Below, one piece after another: positions 11,280 to 23,800 of a stretch of 64,000 nucleotides of DNA. Numbering within the stretch: position 1 is the stretch's first letter; every line of letters begins with the position of its first letter. The stretch comes from Cylicocyclus nassatus (lineage: Eukaryota; Nematoda; Chromadorea; Rhabditida; Strongylidae). The DNA is taken from positions 30,765,733 through 30,829,732 of the forward strand of contig CATQJL010000305.1 in the NCBI GenBank assembly GCA_958299035.1, written 5' to 3'. The notes under the pieces were generated by a model that was not told the DNA's origin, made no database searches, and saw only the letters and a program-made list of their open reading frames with translations. Made by a program: the position numbers and the translations under genes.

Positions 11280-14200
11280 CTGCTTTAAAAAAAATTTCTA
11301 ACGATTACATATTTTGATGGCCTGAATAGTTTAGCCTGAATAACGGCCTGAATAACGTATAGTTTTCAAAGGACTGATGAGCCTGACTCATTTTCTATGC
11401 TCTGAGTGATATTTGCTGAAAGCATAGCCATTAAAGCGAAGAAATGGGCAAGCGAGATCTTGGCTTGCTTTTACTTCTAAATTTGGCGATCTTTTGGAGC
11501 GGAATTTCTAAGATGAGTAAAGAAGGTACTAGTGCTTTCTACTATGTTCAAAAAGAGGTAGTCGAATGTGACTCCTCAGGTTGCTCAATATTTGGGAACT
11601 TCAGAATCCGCTTGAACGTGGCCCACAGGGGTTATTCTACATGCCAATTATGGATAGGTCACTCTTTATGTGTGGTGGGACCTTCATGTTATCATAAATG
11701 TGCAATAACTGACATAGCAATTAGGGGGGAGGGGGTCGTATCTAGCGATAGTGTGCCACACCTCTGACCTGACCCTGCTCATGACTCAGACGTTATTTGT
11801 ATATCTTTATTTGAATAATAAATAATGTAACGATAGCATAACATAATAATGTAAATCTTTTTTATTCATGTACAGAAGAATGACTGTTCTTGATAAAAGT
11901 GATATGAAAATCCTGCATTGAATTCAGGACACAGTACAAACCATACTGCAATACTGCTCACAGAATATGCAAAATTTTGTGAATGTCGCGGAACGGGAAC
12001 GTCGCGGACTTCCGCGGAACAGAATCCGCGACATGGAAATTTTGCACGTTCTGCAAGCAATGTTGTATGCTTTTTGCTGGATTTCGCTTCCCATCAAAAG
12101 GAGTTCTGAGTAATCGACCCATCCGTCTCAAGTTTGATTGGCAACTAGTTTCTGTTACTTCACTTCAAAAAATTATAACTTCACGTTTTTAACCTTACGG
12201 TTCTGATTCAACTTATTGGCTCGAAATGCAAAGATTTCTTTCTTCATCTTTTTTTCGAAAAAGAAATCTAACGGAAGTTTCTAGGCCTTCATGTCGTTAG
12301 CTGCAACACATCTATAGATTTCTACATTGCAGCTTTCGCAATTGCTTCACACTTTTTTGTAATAAGGTCAATTTGCAACCAAAATACAACGTAAAAAATA
12401 GGTAAAAATGCCAATTAACAGTTTTCTGCATTCATTTCGTGCTCGCAGGTTCCGAAGAATCCCATGACACAGCTATCAATCAAAAAGCTCCTCTCTTTAC
12501 AGCAAGCCAAATCGTAGGGATGGAAATGATGGAGAATTCTGAAGTTGTTAAATGTAGAAAAATATTTTTCGTTATAACTCCTCGTGATATGCTGGTAATA
12601 AATTACAGAAAGCAATAGACTTAGTTGTTTCTGACGACGCATATTCGTGTTTTGATGCTATTTACCGTGGCTACCACAGCACTTTTAGCAAGAAAAAAAC
12701 AAGAAAAAGCATAAAGTGATTCGATAGAACAAATTGGAATTCTTGTGATGCTATTATCTTGCTAGTAATTGAGTTACTTATACAGTTAGTTCTATATTAC
12801 AAACCATACTCACACTGAGGATTTAAAAATAACTGTGTGATAACTTGCACATTTCATTTTTCTTTTTTTCTGCGAAATAAAGTCAGAGATAGCAGCAAGG
12901 CAGTTCACAAAAAACAGCTCCTTCTTTTTAATTTGTATGACCATGGGTAAAATGCTGAGGCCTCTTCATGAGCGACTTTGTTATGATCGCTTCACAACTA
13001 TTTCGGATATGGAATGATTTCTTCCTCGCACCCATGTGTTTCATTGAAATCAAGAAGAAAACTTTCTCGAGCAGAAGCCTTCCAATAGCTTATTTCGAAT
13101 CGGACAAACTATTTTCGTATGTACTAGTGACCTTCCAAGTAGAAAGCGTTCGTTAGGTGATTTGACTTTGCACAACTGTGGATTTCTTGGCGCATTTGGC
13201 CGAATGGCCAAAATTTGATGACCGACAAGACGAAGTAGTCTAGCTGTTGACCAAGAGCTAGATACATTTGCTCTGTTCAACGCATTCTTGAATGTCTCCA
13301 ATTAACTCGTAAAGAAGAGATGACAAAACTTTCATCAAGAAATTAAATGTTTTTGGTGAAGTGTAGTGAGCTTTGCCAGCCGGTTTTTCTCTACAGGCTG
13401 TCTCAAAGGTACGCATGCAATGTTTGGTGCTATTATCTCATCTTCCAAGGTCTTCTGCCGAACGTAGGTAGTGTTCTGTATAGCTATAAGGTTGGAAATA
13501 AAGTTCTGGGACACAGCTTTAGACAAAGTTTTTGTTTCGATGTAAGCACTAATCGGGGCATGCTCCACACCACTGAATAGAGGAAAGCAATCTCTACAAA
13601 ACTACAATAAGCACAAGCCTTATCGTTGTTCTCAGTGAAAATTCAAAATTCGAATCTACAGCATTTTTGCCCTAATTCAGATCTCCGACTTCTATAAATG
13701 TTATGAAACTCCCACATGCTCCAATTAACTGTATACACACACTTACATGGACAGTTTTCGAATGGGATTTGAGCTTAGACAGCAAGAAAAACGAGGTAAT
13801 TGAAAAGTGGCAAACTCCGCCCCATTGATCCCAGGCTCCTTCCACTTGCTCAAATTTCAGCTACAGGCATGTGAGAGTACAGCTGCAAATTTTTGCGCAT
13901 GTATATGCATTAGATTACGAAATATAACAAATTTGATCTGAAAATGTCCAAGAGCTTTCTATCCAGCCTAATAGCTACAAGCTGAATATGCAGTAGGGAA
14001 GTATATCGATCTCTGTTTATTACTGTAAATACGATAGGTACTTGAAGGATGTCTTAAGTAACCTGAAATTTTCTACACCAAGCTGACCAGAGCGCTCATT
14101 CTAGGTATGAAAAGCGCATTTCACCGTTAGTTCTAGCATAAGTCCTAGTATACCGTAACGACTGTTTTACCAGTGTTTCTTAAAGATGTGATTAAACCAT

Positions 14201-14471
14201 CTAAAAAGCATCAAAATTCTTGAAAGATTAAGCAATCAAATCAGCAGGCTTGGAAAACCTGCTACGATGTCGTCAGTTTTTTCTGTGTTTTTTTTCGAAA
14301 CAATGAATTCACAGTGGCAACTGTGATGGAGATTCTACCGTATTCCCACAGATAAACAGCGCTCGATTGCTCATACCGTAAATCTAAGTTGAAGGCACTC
14401 TTAGGAAAGGTACTTGAACTAGGCAAAAGATTCCGTGAGTAAAGAGATATTAACGATCACGCGGTGTATAA

Positions 14472-14645
14472 CCTTTGATTCAACTGGCTTGGCGGCTGGA
14501 AGGCGTGGCTTTGTGACTTAATCAAAGCCGCTCGCGCCCACTAACAATCTGAGTCTCTCTCGCGCGCGTGCTCTTTGTTCATTATCTAGCCTCAATTATG
14601 TCACGAAGCCCCGCCTTCCAGCCGCCAAGCCAGTTGAATCAAAGG
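14472..14645. mobile_element. CCTTTGATTCAACTGGC foldback MITE, copy 1
   Basis: A 174-bp near-palindrome. The left arm CCTTTGATTCAACTGGCTTG and the following GCGGCTGGAAGGCG are inverted at the right end (CCGCCTTCCAGCCGCC, then AAGCCAGTTGAATCAAAGG). Related copies lie at 32209-32384 and 46076-46248. Confidence 0.75.
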
Positions 14646-15983
14646 GCATATACTTTTGCTACCCCTGTACAACGATACAGAAATTTTTGCCTACCACGCT
14701 TATCAAAAAAACCAATTCTCAGATCTAACCGATGCTTTTTTCGGAAGTAAAACTTGTTGATTGCGGAATTTGGAAATTGCGAAATTGATAAGTTTTACCC
14801 CGGCTCCACCCCGCCCAAACTTGGATAAATCAACTTTTCCCGCCCTTATGTGTCAAAAAAATTCAACTTTCCCACTTCTGCGTGTCTCCCCTTTAAATTG
14901 ATTAGTCAAATGACATGGGCCTGGTTATCCAAGCTTAGCATGATATGAGTGCAACATCCGCGTAGACGAAAAAAGACTGCACTTTTCTAGAGATTCACCT
15001 TGACCGTTCTCTTGTTCAATTTTCTCATACTAGGCACTTTAGACTATGTTAGACGCAGCTCTCCCTCCACTTTTCAGCATGTCATCGGACTATGAAACTA
15101 CTATGAGAATTTCCAAAATTTTGAGCACATGTTTTTCGCCTTGCGTAACTTTTTTAGTCTCGAGAGACTTCAACGTATAAAAACAAAGCCCTTGTTTAGT
15201 TTAAATCTTTCCAGGTCATTAGAAACTGACTTTTTGTGAATTTTGAAATAAATTCTTAAAAAATAAAGCTTTAGTTTGTGAAAATGCGTAAACAAAAATG
15301 AATGAAACAACACAAAATCTTCAAAATGAGTCCTTTATAAAGTTGTTTATTGGTCGTTGAGTATTGTCTCGTTTACTAACAAACTTTAATCAAGGCAACA
15401 AAGCGTTTACCGCTTCAATATATCATAATCTAAGATTTTTGCAAAGAGCTGTAGAATATCAATAGCAGTTATGTTAAAACTCCCGTTATTATTCGTGTTT
15501 TGAAAAGACTGGATTTGAAGCCAGAAAAGGAAAGAAAAACTGCGTCGGATGCAGCTTAGATTATCTTTTTTTCGAAGTTTTATCTGGTTTAAGGATAGGC
15601 TCATTGAAATATGTAAACTTTTCATTACTTCTGACTCACTCTAGTAGTTCAGCCTGAGTGTTTTGCACCAATCAGTAACTCACAAAAACCATGAACATCA
15701 AGAAAGTATCACTATAGTTTATGGTTTTCAAAAAAACAGTGTTACCGAGGTTCATAATTTATAACTGCTAATTAACTAATGGAGGTTGGTATGGATCCAA
15801 AAATGTAACAGAACTCAGTTTGCTGGATTGGAAGAATTATGAGTTTTTGAAAGTTTACTTTGCGCTCGACCTTCCTGGCAACATGCACATACAATCATTC
15901 TAATGACAGTAGTTCTTACAGAAAACGATTGAACCTGCTCTACTTTCATGAGGTTATAATTCTTATCTTAAATGACTTTCGAA

Positions 15984-16220
15984 CAGGGCTCGGCGCAAAT
16001 GGCTTGTAAGCAAGCTGGGTATCGTTTTTGGGGCAAATAGCAAAGGGGGTTTCGCTTTTGCGATCGAAACGACACAGATTCGCGACGTTTTTTTTGGTCG
16101 ACCTTTCGTTTTTTGGAGATTTTTTTAGGGGTTATGGTCTAGGGTCAAAGAGGAGTAAAAATTAAGTCAAGGGGACCTCGTTTTTTGCAATTTCAACTAG
16201 CAACCTCGTGCCGAGCCCTG
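15984..16220. mobile_element. hAT-type MITE, copy 1 (237 bp, 8-bp TSD)
   Basis: The element begins CAGGGCTCGGCGC and ends GTGCCGAGCCCTG. It is flanked by the identical 8-mers CTTTCGAA at 15976-15983 and 16221-16228. An 8-bp target duplication with CAGGG-type inverted ends is the signature of hAT transposons. The element has no ORF, so it is non-autonomous. It ends 116 bp upstream of the lectin-like gene's start codon. Confidence 0.8.
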
Positions 16221-16336
16221 CTTTCGAACTTGATTCAAAAATACAGAAGATGCTATCGTTGTTGAATGTTAGATTAACACTGATTGTCTTTTCTCCCTGT
16301 TAGCCGCTTTGCGTTTTTAATATTTACTATTCAGAG

Positions 16337-19300
16337 ATGCTGCCTATATTGCTGGCACTCTTCTTGAACTTCGATGCAGGGCAAATGCAATCCGATTACA
16401 AAGATATTCTCACCCGTGTAATCACGGATAAAGCAAATGCCCAAGAATTCCCCCATGAAGCAAGCGTCCGCACCCTTGAGTCTCCTAATGTAATCACTAT
16501 AACAATGCCGCCAAAGATCCGATACTCAGATGAAACCATACAGCTGAAACCTATAATAACAGATGTATCTCTTCCAACCATCATTCATGAAACACGTACA
16601 ATACCGATTGAACTACAAAAAACAGTCCATGCTGAACCGTCTACAAATGTGTTCGACATTGCGGCCCCACCTTCAAAGACACATGAAACCATACAGCTGA
16701 AACCTATAATAACAGATGTATCTCTTCCAACCATCATCCATGAAACCCGTACAATACCAATTGAACTACAAAAAACAGTCCATGCTGAACCGTCTACGAA
16801 TGTGTTCGACATTGCGGCCCCACCTCCAAAGATTCAATTCAATATACAACATGAAACCATGGAATTGAAGCCAAAGATATCGGGTGTATTCTCCCACACT
16901 ATTAATGAAATTACCCAAGAAGCAGGCCAGAATATTGGACCTAGAGTAAGCGTGAACGAAATCAAAGATGAAGGGCCAGTGAATGTGATTAAAGTTACGG
17001 CCCCACCTCCAAAGATTCAACTCATTATAAAAAATGAAACCATAAGGCTTCAGCCAAAGGTACCAGATGTGATTACCCACACTATCAATGAAATTACCCA
17101 AGAAGCAGACCAGAATAATGGACCTAGGGTAAGCGTCAACGAAATCAAGAATGAAGGGTCGGTAAACGTGATCGAAGTTGCGACCCCGCCTCCAAAGATT
17201 GTTCTCAATATAAAACATGAGACTATAAGGCTGCAGCCAAAGATACCAGATGTGATTACCCACACTATAAATGGAATTACTGAAGGAGCGATCCAAGGAA
17301 ATGCTCCTGGAGCAAACTTCCAAGTGATTGATGAAACAAGCCCATACAATGTAAAGCCTACTGAAGTTATCCACATTGTTGAGCCACCTGAAGTTCAATT
17401 CAATATAACACATGAAACCATAGAACCTAAGCCAAAGATAACAAACGTAACTTCTCTCACCATCAATGAGATAACCAAGGAAGTAAAGGATACTACCCCT
17501 GAAGCAGATGCCCATGAGGAAGAACCTGAGGCGGATCTTCCCACTGGAGGGTCTGCAGTTGTGACCAGCACTACAACGTTAGAGCCAATAACTTATGGAC
17601 CAGAAATAGAAAACCCTATCGAAGCACAACCGCAGACTTTTGAAGGGCCAGTCAGTGACGAGTCTGACAATAATCAAGTTACCGAGCAACCTGGGAAGTT
17701 AGAGAGCAAAACTGAGCCGGACGTAAACGCAGTGAATCAACCTATCAATGTTGATTACCAAATAAAGACAATGGAACCTGATGTAAAGGACTACAAGACA
17801 ATAATAACTGACAACCGCGAGCGAATATCTGGGCAGCAAAAAGTCGGAAAATCACCTCACAAACCTGGTCACAGGGAAGGTACCAAAAAGCCAGAACATG
17901 TGCATAAAAAGCACAAGAAACCAGTGAAGGAAACACACAAACCAAAAATTTATAGGGTGAATCAGCATATCAATATTGGTTACCAAGTAAAGCCTTTGGA
18001 ACCTGGTGTAAGGAACCGCAAGATAATAACTGACAACCGCGTGCGGATATCTGGGCAGCAAAAGATCGGAAAACCACCTCATAAATCTGCTCACAAGAAC
18101 GGTACCAAAAAGCCAGCACATGTGCATAAAAAGCACAAGAAAATAGCCAAGAAAACCATTTATAGGGTGAATCAGCATATCAATGTTGACTATCATATAA
18201 GATCGACTTCTAATGTAAAGATTGGCCGTAGGATAAAGAAGATTCACAGAGGTATGCGCGTACCTGGGCATGGAAGAAATATTTTAAACTTATCAGAAAA
18301 GGCTCATAAGAAATGCACCAAAAGACCAACTCATGTGCACAAGCCCAAGAAACCAACGAGGAAACCGCACAAAGTCTACAATATTCGAATCGAAGATCGC
18401 ACAAAAATACGTGTTCACGGTCAAATACCCTTCCCTAGGCCAATCAAAACCATGAAACCGAATCGTGACAAGCACCCACATTTGTCTAGACCTAAGATAG
18501 TCAAATCTAGCCAGATGAAACATCCCTCATCACCTAAACATAAACTCACACAATGTATGTGTAAGATTTGTCGTGCAAAACTAGCGCGCATGAACAAGCA
18601 TGTGAGTCTTAAGCCTAAAACCGGTCACGGTGGGCGCGTACGTATATCTGGGCTTAAAATTGATAAAACTGTCAAAAGACCAGCACCAAAAATTGCGCAT
18701 GAGAAGCGCATCAAAAAGCCAATGCCACTGAACGATGTCCTGGCAGTTAATAGAAAACTTCGCCACAACATTCGAATCTTAAAGAAAGAGAAGACGCATC
18801 TTCATTTCGAATTGAAGAAGCACACCTCTCGGCCTGTAAATGTGATTCATCGCGCACCGAAAATAGTGAAAGTACATTCTAAGCCAAAAACTATCACACA
18901 CCCACATATAGTACATCGCGCACCGAAACCAGTGAAAGTACATGCTAAGCCAAGAATTGTCAGACACCCAATTATAGCACATAAAAGAGTTCCAAGCAAG
19001 GTGAGACGTCCTCCAACACCTAAACGACGTGTAGTCAAAGGATGCGGTTGTAAGCTTCGAATGAAGAGGGACATTTCATCACATAAAGCTAGATATGGTG
19101 GAGGCGAAAGTGGAATTTTTCACGCAAATCCAGCTGAAAATGTGAATGCCGATCTCAGGCCGAAAAGAGATTTTGCTGGACGCCTAGAAATGCCTGCTCA
19201 TAAGAAGTTTGTGTACAGCAAGATGAGATATCCTTTATCACGAAGCCACAAGTCGCGCGGAAACCATTTATCTGGTGAAACTAAGCCCTCAGACAGTTCA

Positions 19301-20001
19301 CATGATAGCATAAGCATCGCAGCCGGAGGTAGTCTACAATTCGACAAGTGGCTGAAGTTTGGAACGTGCGAGTATATGGTACGTACTAATCATTCATCGA
19401 TTTCACTAAACTTTAACTCTCTAGGTAAAAAGAAATGCAAGGACTTATGATAGCGCGGAGGCGGCATGTCAAAAACTTGATGCTCATCTAGTTTCCATAC
19501 ACAGCGAACCGGAAAACAACTTCATTCATAGTAGACTATTTTTACTTTTCCACTGAACAGTTTGCCGAAGTTACTTCCACATAAATGTGGAAATTGCAGA
19601 AATCACATCCATCGGCAGTCGTGTTGAATCGTTTGAAGATTTTGTTTGGATCGGTCTTCGTCTGAATTCGCAAAACCAATGGGAATGGGTGGATGGAAGT
19701 TTAGTGGATTATCAGAAATGGGCTGTGAATCAACAAAATCATTCCGATGGGGAAAAATGCGCGCAGGTAACATTTGTGCAAATTTTTCTTACTATTTTTG
19801 CACTTTTTTATTCTTCCTTCAGTTCACTCTAGATTTTTCCAGCTCTACCAAAGGCCAGCAAACCTGACACACGTTCAAGAATATTACTGGAACAGCTTTA
19901 GATGTGATAGGCCCATGAAGTACTACGTTTGCAAAAGATGCAAAGGATCAGCGCGAGGCAGAGAACACACAAGGATAGACTTGCGAACTGTGAAAGCTTG
20001 A
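16337..20001 (+). CDS. Secreted repeat-rich protein with C-terminal C-type-lectin-like domain
   Basis: Four exons, 16337-19378, 19425-19530, 19600-19766 and 19843-20001 (TGA), join in phase to 1157 residues. A TTCAG acceptor sits two bases before the ATG. The product has a signal peptide (MLPILLALFLNFDAG). Residues 65-395 hold about six copies of a 50-65 residue repeat (HETIxLKPxIxDV...), the first two nearly identical. An acidic Thr-rich linker follows. From about 465 come three Lys/His-rich repeats (VNQHINxxY...HVHKKHKK), then HRAPKxVKVHxKP repeats near 837-880. Dibasic sites LRMKR-D and RPKR-D near 911 and 942 could be processed by furin-like proteases. The last 150 residues form a C-type-lectin-like domain: CEYM, AACQKL, FVWIGLRL, DGEKCAQ, FRCDRP and YYVCKRC. 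The WND calcium motif is absent, so calcium-dependent sugar binding is doubtful. Extracellular location is inferred; the ligand is unknown. Confidence 0.9.
16529..16834 (+). repeat. 153-bp tandem duplication in the lectin-like gene
   Basis: The block from about 16529 recurs at +153 bp (GAAACCATACAGCTGAAACC at 16532 and 16685) with only a few substitutions, giving two nearly identical 51-residue units. The following repeats are much more diverged, so this duplication is recent. Confidence 0.85.
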
Positions 20002-20059
20002 TTATAACTTCATTGTAAGGAGAGCTCTCTAGCAGACGTTTGGTCAAGTTGAAGTCATC

Positions 20060-20065
20060 AATAAA
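20060..20065 (+). promoter_or_regulatory. Poly(A) signal of the lectin-like gene
   Basis: AATAAA lies 59 bp after the stop codon, on the coding strand. Confidence 0.55.
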
Positions 20066-21160
20066 CCTGTCGATATACAGCCTGTCGCTTACCGACTGTC
20101 TGGACTGGAAACTTTTGAAAATTCTCGCTTTAAAATAAGAAAAGAGTGAAAAATGTTTCTTTTTTTCTGCTGCTGAATGCTGACAAAATAGCAAGATCTC
20201 AGTACACAAGAGTTGAGAATTTTAATCTCAGGCCAAATCATGTTACAAATGCAGACGGGACTACTGTCACCTTATGACTTTGTGGTAGCACATCTATACC
20301 ATGAAGCAAGCATATTTGACGCAAAGCTCATACAAAAAGCATTTCAAAATCTTCAACATCAACATACATGTGTATCAATATAATAATGTAGTATAATTCA
20401 CATTTATGTTGTATGCAAGCTAAGATTTCAATGCTATATACGGGGTGGTCCACATGAAATGTGACGCAAGGAAATTTTTTTAGCTTTGCAAGGACTTATA
20501 ATCAAGTTTTCAACTTCAAACGGACAAGAAAATTCTATGTAAGACTTTTTAGATCATTTTTGTGATATCTTCTAGCCTTGTGAAAAGCATTTATTCTCTT
20601 ACAAATCACTTCAAAAAATCTGATTGCGCGCAGTAGTTTTTGGTCCCAAACTCTCACCACCCTTTCTTAGCAACTAAAATGACATGGATTCAAAAAGAGA
20701 ATAGTATAGGTGGGCTCAAAATGGGCGAGTTAGAAAACCAAACATTATTTCTTTTCAGTGGCTGAATGATGACTTTTGCACAGCCAAAGTTTCTTTTTTT
20801 CGCTGTAAATTGGTGAATAAGCATCCAAAAATTTTCAAAAGGCGCATATAGTGTTTGCTTTAACTTAAGATAGTACCAAAACCCTGCAAAGTTTGCTTCC
20901 AATGCTTTTTTTAGAATTTCGAAAATTACTATTGCCATTGCGACTGCCGTCAATAAACCTTCAAGCTTGACCGAATCGAACTATTAAGTTGTCCGGAAAG
21001 TAATGTTGCAGCGTTTTTTATCATGCAATATCGCAACAGTGTAAGTGAGCACGAAAGTAAGTAAGTGGGGTACCAACCGCTAGATCAATACAAGTTCAAA
21101 GAATGAAGCTCGAGCCTTCACGCCAGGTTTGATTTGCGTGAAGTTTGGAGCCAAATTTTA

Positions 21161-21659
21161 TCTTATATATAAAGGTGAATGTCTGTTTGTCTGTCGTCTG
21201 TATGTCTGTCTGTCTGTCTGTACGTATGTCTCGAACAGAAGATTTCTTTCTAAACCGATCCGGACCAAACTTGGCACACATACACTTCGGAGCGCGGCGG
21301 TGTCATAGGCTACTTTTCGTCATCAATCGATATCGGTTTTATCAATTTTGTCAAGTTTTTTGCAGAGTTCACCTAGGAGGCTGGGATTTGGCACAGGAGG
21401 GTAATCGAGCATGCTGATTACGAATACAAGATTAGTTTTTGAAATCTCCACTACTTTTATCGATTTTATCGATTTTTTTGCAAAGTTTGAGCTACGAGGC
21501 TGGGAGTTGGCACGGGGTAATCGAGCATGCTGATCACTAACACGCGGGAATAAGGAACTGGCATGTAAAAGTGGGCACAGGGGAAGGTTGTACGTGGATA
21601 GGGATGGGACCTTTGTCATAGTGTTTGAAAGGCTGGGCGGAGCCGGGAAAGCCAGCTAG
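21161..21659 (+). mobile_element. Helitron-like non-autonomous element
   Basis: It starts TCTTATATATAAAGGTGAAT directly after an A and ends with the hairpin GGCTGGGCGGAGCC, then GCCAGCTAG followed by T. TC...CTAG inserted between A and T with a 3' hairpin is the Helitron end structure. The 5' part contains a (TGTC)n-like microsatellite near 21180-21225. No Rep/helicase ORF is present. A 3' fragment of the same family sits in the CAP-gene intron. Confidence 0.65.
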
Positions 21660-22140
21660 TAAGGCACTAAAGATCTAAACAGACGAAAAAAATCGTATCT
21701 CCGTCCGGAAACGTCCTGGGATCCCTAACTTGCTCAAGCATGGACTCACTACACGGGACACTCGTGTGCACATCTTTGCGATTTTTTCATGGCTGGAATG
21801 AGAAAACGAAATTTGGCATATTTTTGCCAAGCTATCCTGAGTTTCTCTCAAATGGGTGATTCCGTAGTATGAACCTTTGGGAGTATAATCATAAATTTTC
21901 AGCTTTAGACAAGCGCTAGTTTTCGAGAAAAATCAAATTGTTTGCGAAAATCCCGAAAAACGCGACATGCTCGCACTTTTGTCCTATGTCTGTCCTACTG
22001 TAGCCATGAAAAAATACCACAAACTATACAGGCGAATGTCCAATGTGGAGCAGTACATGCCTGTGCCAATTGGAGGTCACTAAGACGTCTATGGAGAAAG
22101 ATACGATTTTTTGCGTATCTGAGATTTTTTATGTTAGGTT

Positions 22141-23078
22141 GTCAAGAAAATAATGTCGGTTTTTATTTGCTTGCTTCAACAAAGGGAACAGACTCAACCC
22201 AACAAAGGGGAAGGAGTACTGTTCGATAGAGCAAAGCAAGCTCTACAAGATGGCATACATAATTTTGCGCCATGCTCGATCCACAGAAGGTTCGAACTCA
22301 AAATCTAAAGATTTCCAAATGCCCAAAAAATCGAAAAAAATCAGATCTTCGTCCAAATAATTTCTACGGACCTCCCACTCGCTCACGTCAATATTTTCGA
22401 TATCTGATATCCATATATGCGATTGCTGTATTTTTCCTTGACTAGAAACTGAGAAAATGAAAATTTTCCTGCTTTTCTCAAAGCAATGCTGAGCCGTTTT
22501 TGCATATGTAGTTCTATACTACCAGCCTCGGTAAGTATAACTGTAGGTTTTCAGCCCATTCCAAGCGGTAGTTTTCGAAAAATATCGAATTCGGATTTTT
22601 ACTTTTCAGTTTCAGTGCTAAAATCGACATTTCTCGAAAAGTATCGCTCGAAATAGGCTGACCTACAGTTATGCTCACCAAGGCTGGTAGTATAGAACTA
22701 CATATGCAAAAACGGCTCAGCATTGCTTTGAGAAAATTAGGGAAATTTTCGTTTTCTCAGTTTCTAGTCAAGGAAAAAATACAGCAGTCGCACATTTGGA
22801 TATCGGATATCGAAAGTATTGAAGTGAGCAGATGGGAGGTCCGTAGAAATTATTTGAACGAAGACCTGATTTTTTTTCGATTTTTTGGGCATTTGGAAAT
22901 TTTTAGATTTTGAGTTCGAACTCTCCGTGGATCGAACTTGGCAAAAAATCATGAATGCCTTCTTGTAGAGCTTTTGCTCTATCGAACAGTATCCCTGATC
23001 TTGTGCTGGGTTGAGTCTGGTTGCTTTGTTAAAGCAAGCAATTAAAAAACTACATTATTTTCTTGACAATCTAATATT
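22141..23078. mobile_element. Large foldback element, arms about 460 bp
   Basis: The left arm (from TTGTCAAGAAAATAATG at about 22139) is inverted in the right arm (ending CATTATTTTCTTGACAA near 23076). Shared internal blocks include GTTCTATACTACCAGCCT and CTCTACAAG next to GTTCGATAGAGCAAAGC. The centre is near 22605. No coding capacity is seen. It shares its GATAGAGCAAAGC motif with the element at 832-1435. Confidence 0.7.
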
Positions 23079-23501
23079 TCGAAATCAAACTTTAGGTGAA
23101 GCAAGACTACCGCGGAGATTTGTGAGCTCCAAAATTGACTTTTCGCAGCCCGCCAAATCTCATGTGGGCCACATTAGAACAGACAGTGTTGCATGAATAA
23201 TTCTCTACATGGTCTAATTGTAAGCAAAAAGCCCGCTCTTTGAAATCCAAGTCACTAGTTCTGCTCAAATGAGCTCCCGGTACGAACTTTCGCCAAAAAC
23301 CATTGCGCACATAGTGAAAATTGTTCTAAAAGAATAAAGCTTTTACTAACGCAGGACGCGGGTGATTTAGAAGTAATAAGGTCCTATTCTAGGGTCCTAT
23401 ACAGAATTTTCTTGCCTATCACGTAAAAACAAAATTTTTATATTCATTGAGTCCTAACACAGTTACGAAAAGTCTAATGCGCACGACCAACCTGTAATGG
23501 T

Positions 23502-23800
23502 GGGGCCTAACTAAACTGTCGCCCAAGTCTCACAGCAGGAGATAAGTCCACTTGGAAAACCTCTCCAGAGGATAGAAGCAGCCACGCGGCTCCGCCATCA
23601 ACCTGGATGATCAGAAGATAACAAAGCCAACTTGGGCTTTACTGTCTTCAGAATTGGTAGGTATTTCGCTCTTCATTATGAACATCGAACGACCTTCCTG
23701 TCTACTATGCAGCCCAAGTTGTACTTGTTCTAGTTTCCTCCTCTTGGAAATCGTTTTTAGCAGCGGACTTGGGCGATTGCTTAGTTAGGGGCCCTTTTAT
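23502..23800. mobile_element. TIR element (GGCCTAACTAA ends), copy 1
   Basis: The left end GGCCTAACTAAACTGTCGCCCAAGT is inverted at the right end as ACTTGGGCGATTGCTTAGTTAGGGGCC. An internal block with CCGCCATCAACCTGGATG corresponds to a block at 33100-33130 inside a TRMU intron, so a second copy exists. Confidence 0.55.

Larger units (their letters stand above)
10254..15983. other. Intergenic, no firm gene
   Basis: Apart from the possible small membrane protein at 10293-10490, this stretch holds repeats: a G-rich run at 10625-10650, a 17-bp perfect hairpin at 11221-11279, an imperfect palindrome around 11966-12050 and a foldback MITE at 14472-14645. A frame at 11444-11767 begins with a signal-peptide-like segment (LGLLLLLNLAIFWSG), but the rest is not convincing. 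Confidence 0.45.

Noticed and set aside
11444..11767. Frame starting with a signal-peptide-like segment
   Set aside because: The rest lacks conserved features, and the end runs into repeat-like sequence; chance is likely.
12449..12514. Possible terminal exon VPKNPMTQLSIKKLLSLQQ after a CTCGCAG acceptor
   Set aside because: No upstream coding exon could be linked, so it is too short to stand alone.
16766..17515. 249-codon minus-strand frame
   Set aside because: It is antisense to the lectin-like gene's repeats; its Trp/Tyr/Phe-rich text is a shadow of the sense codons.
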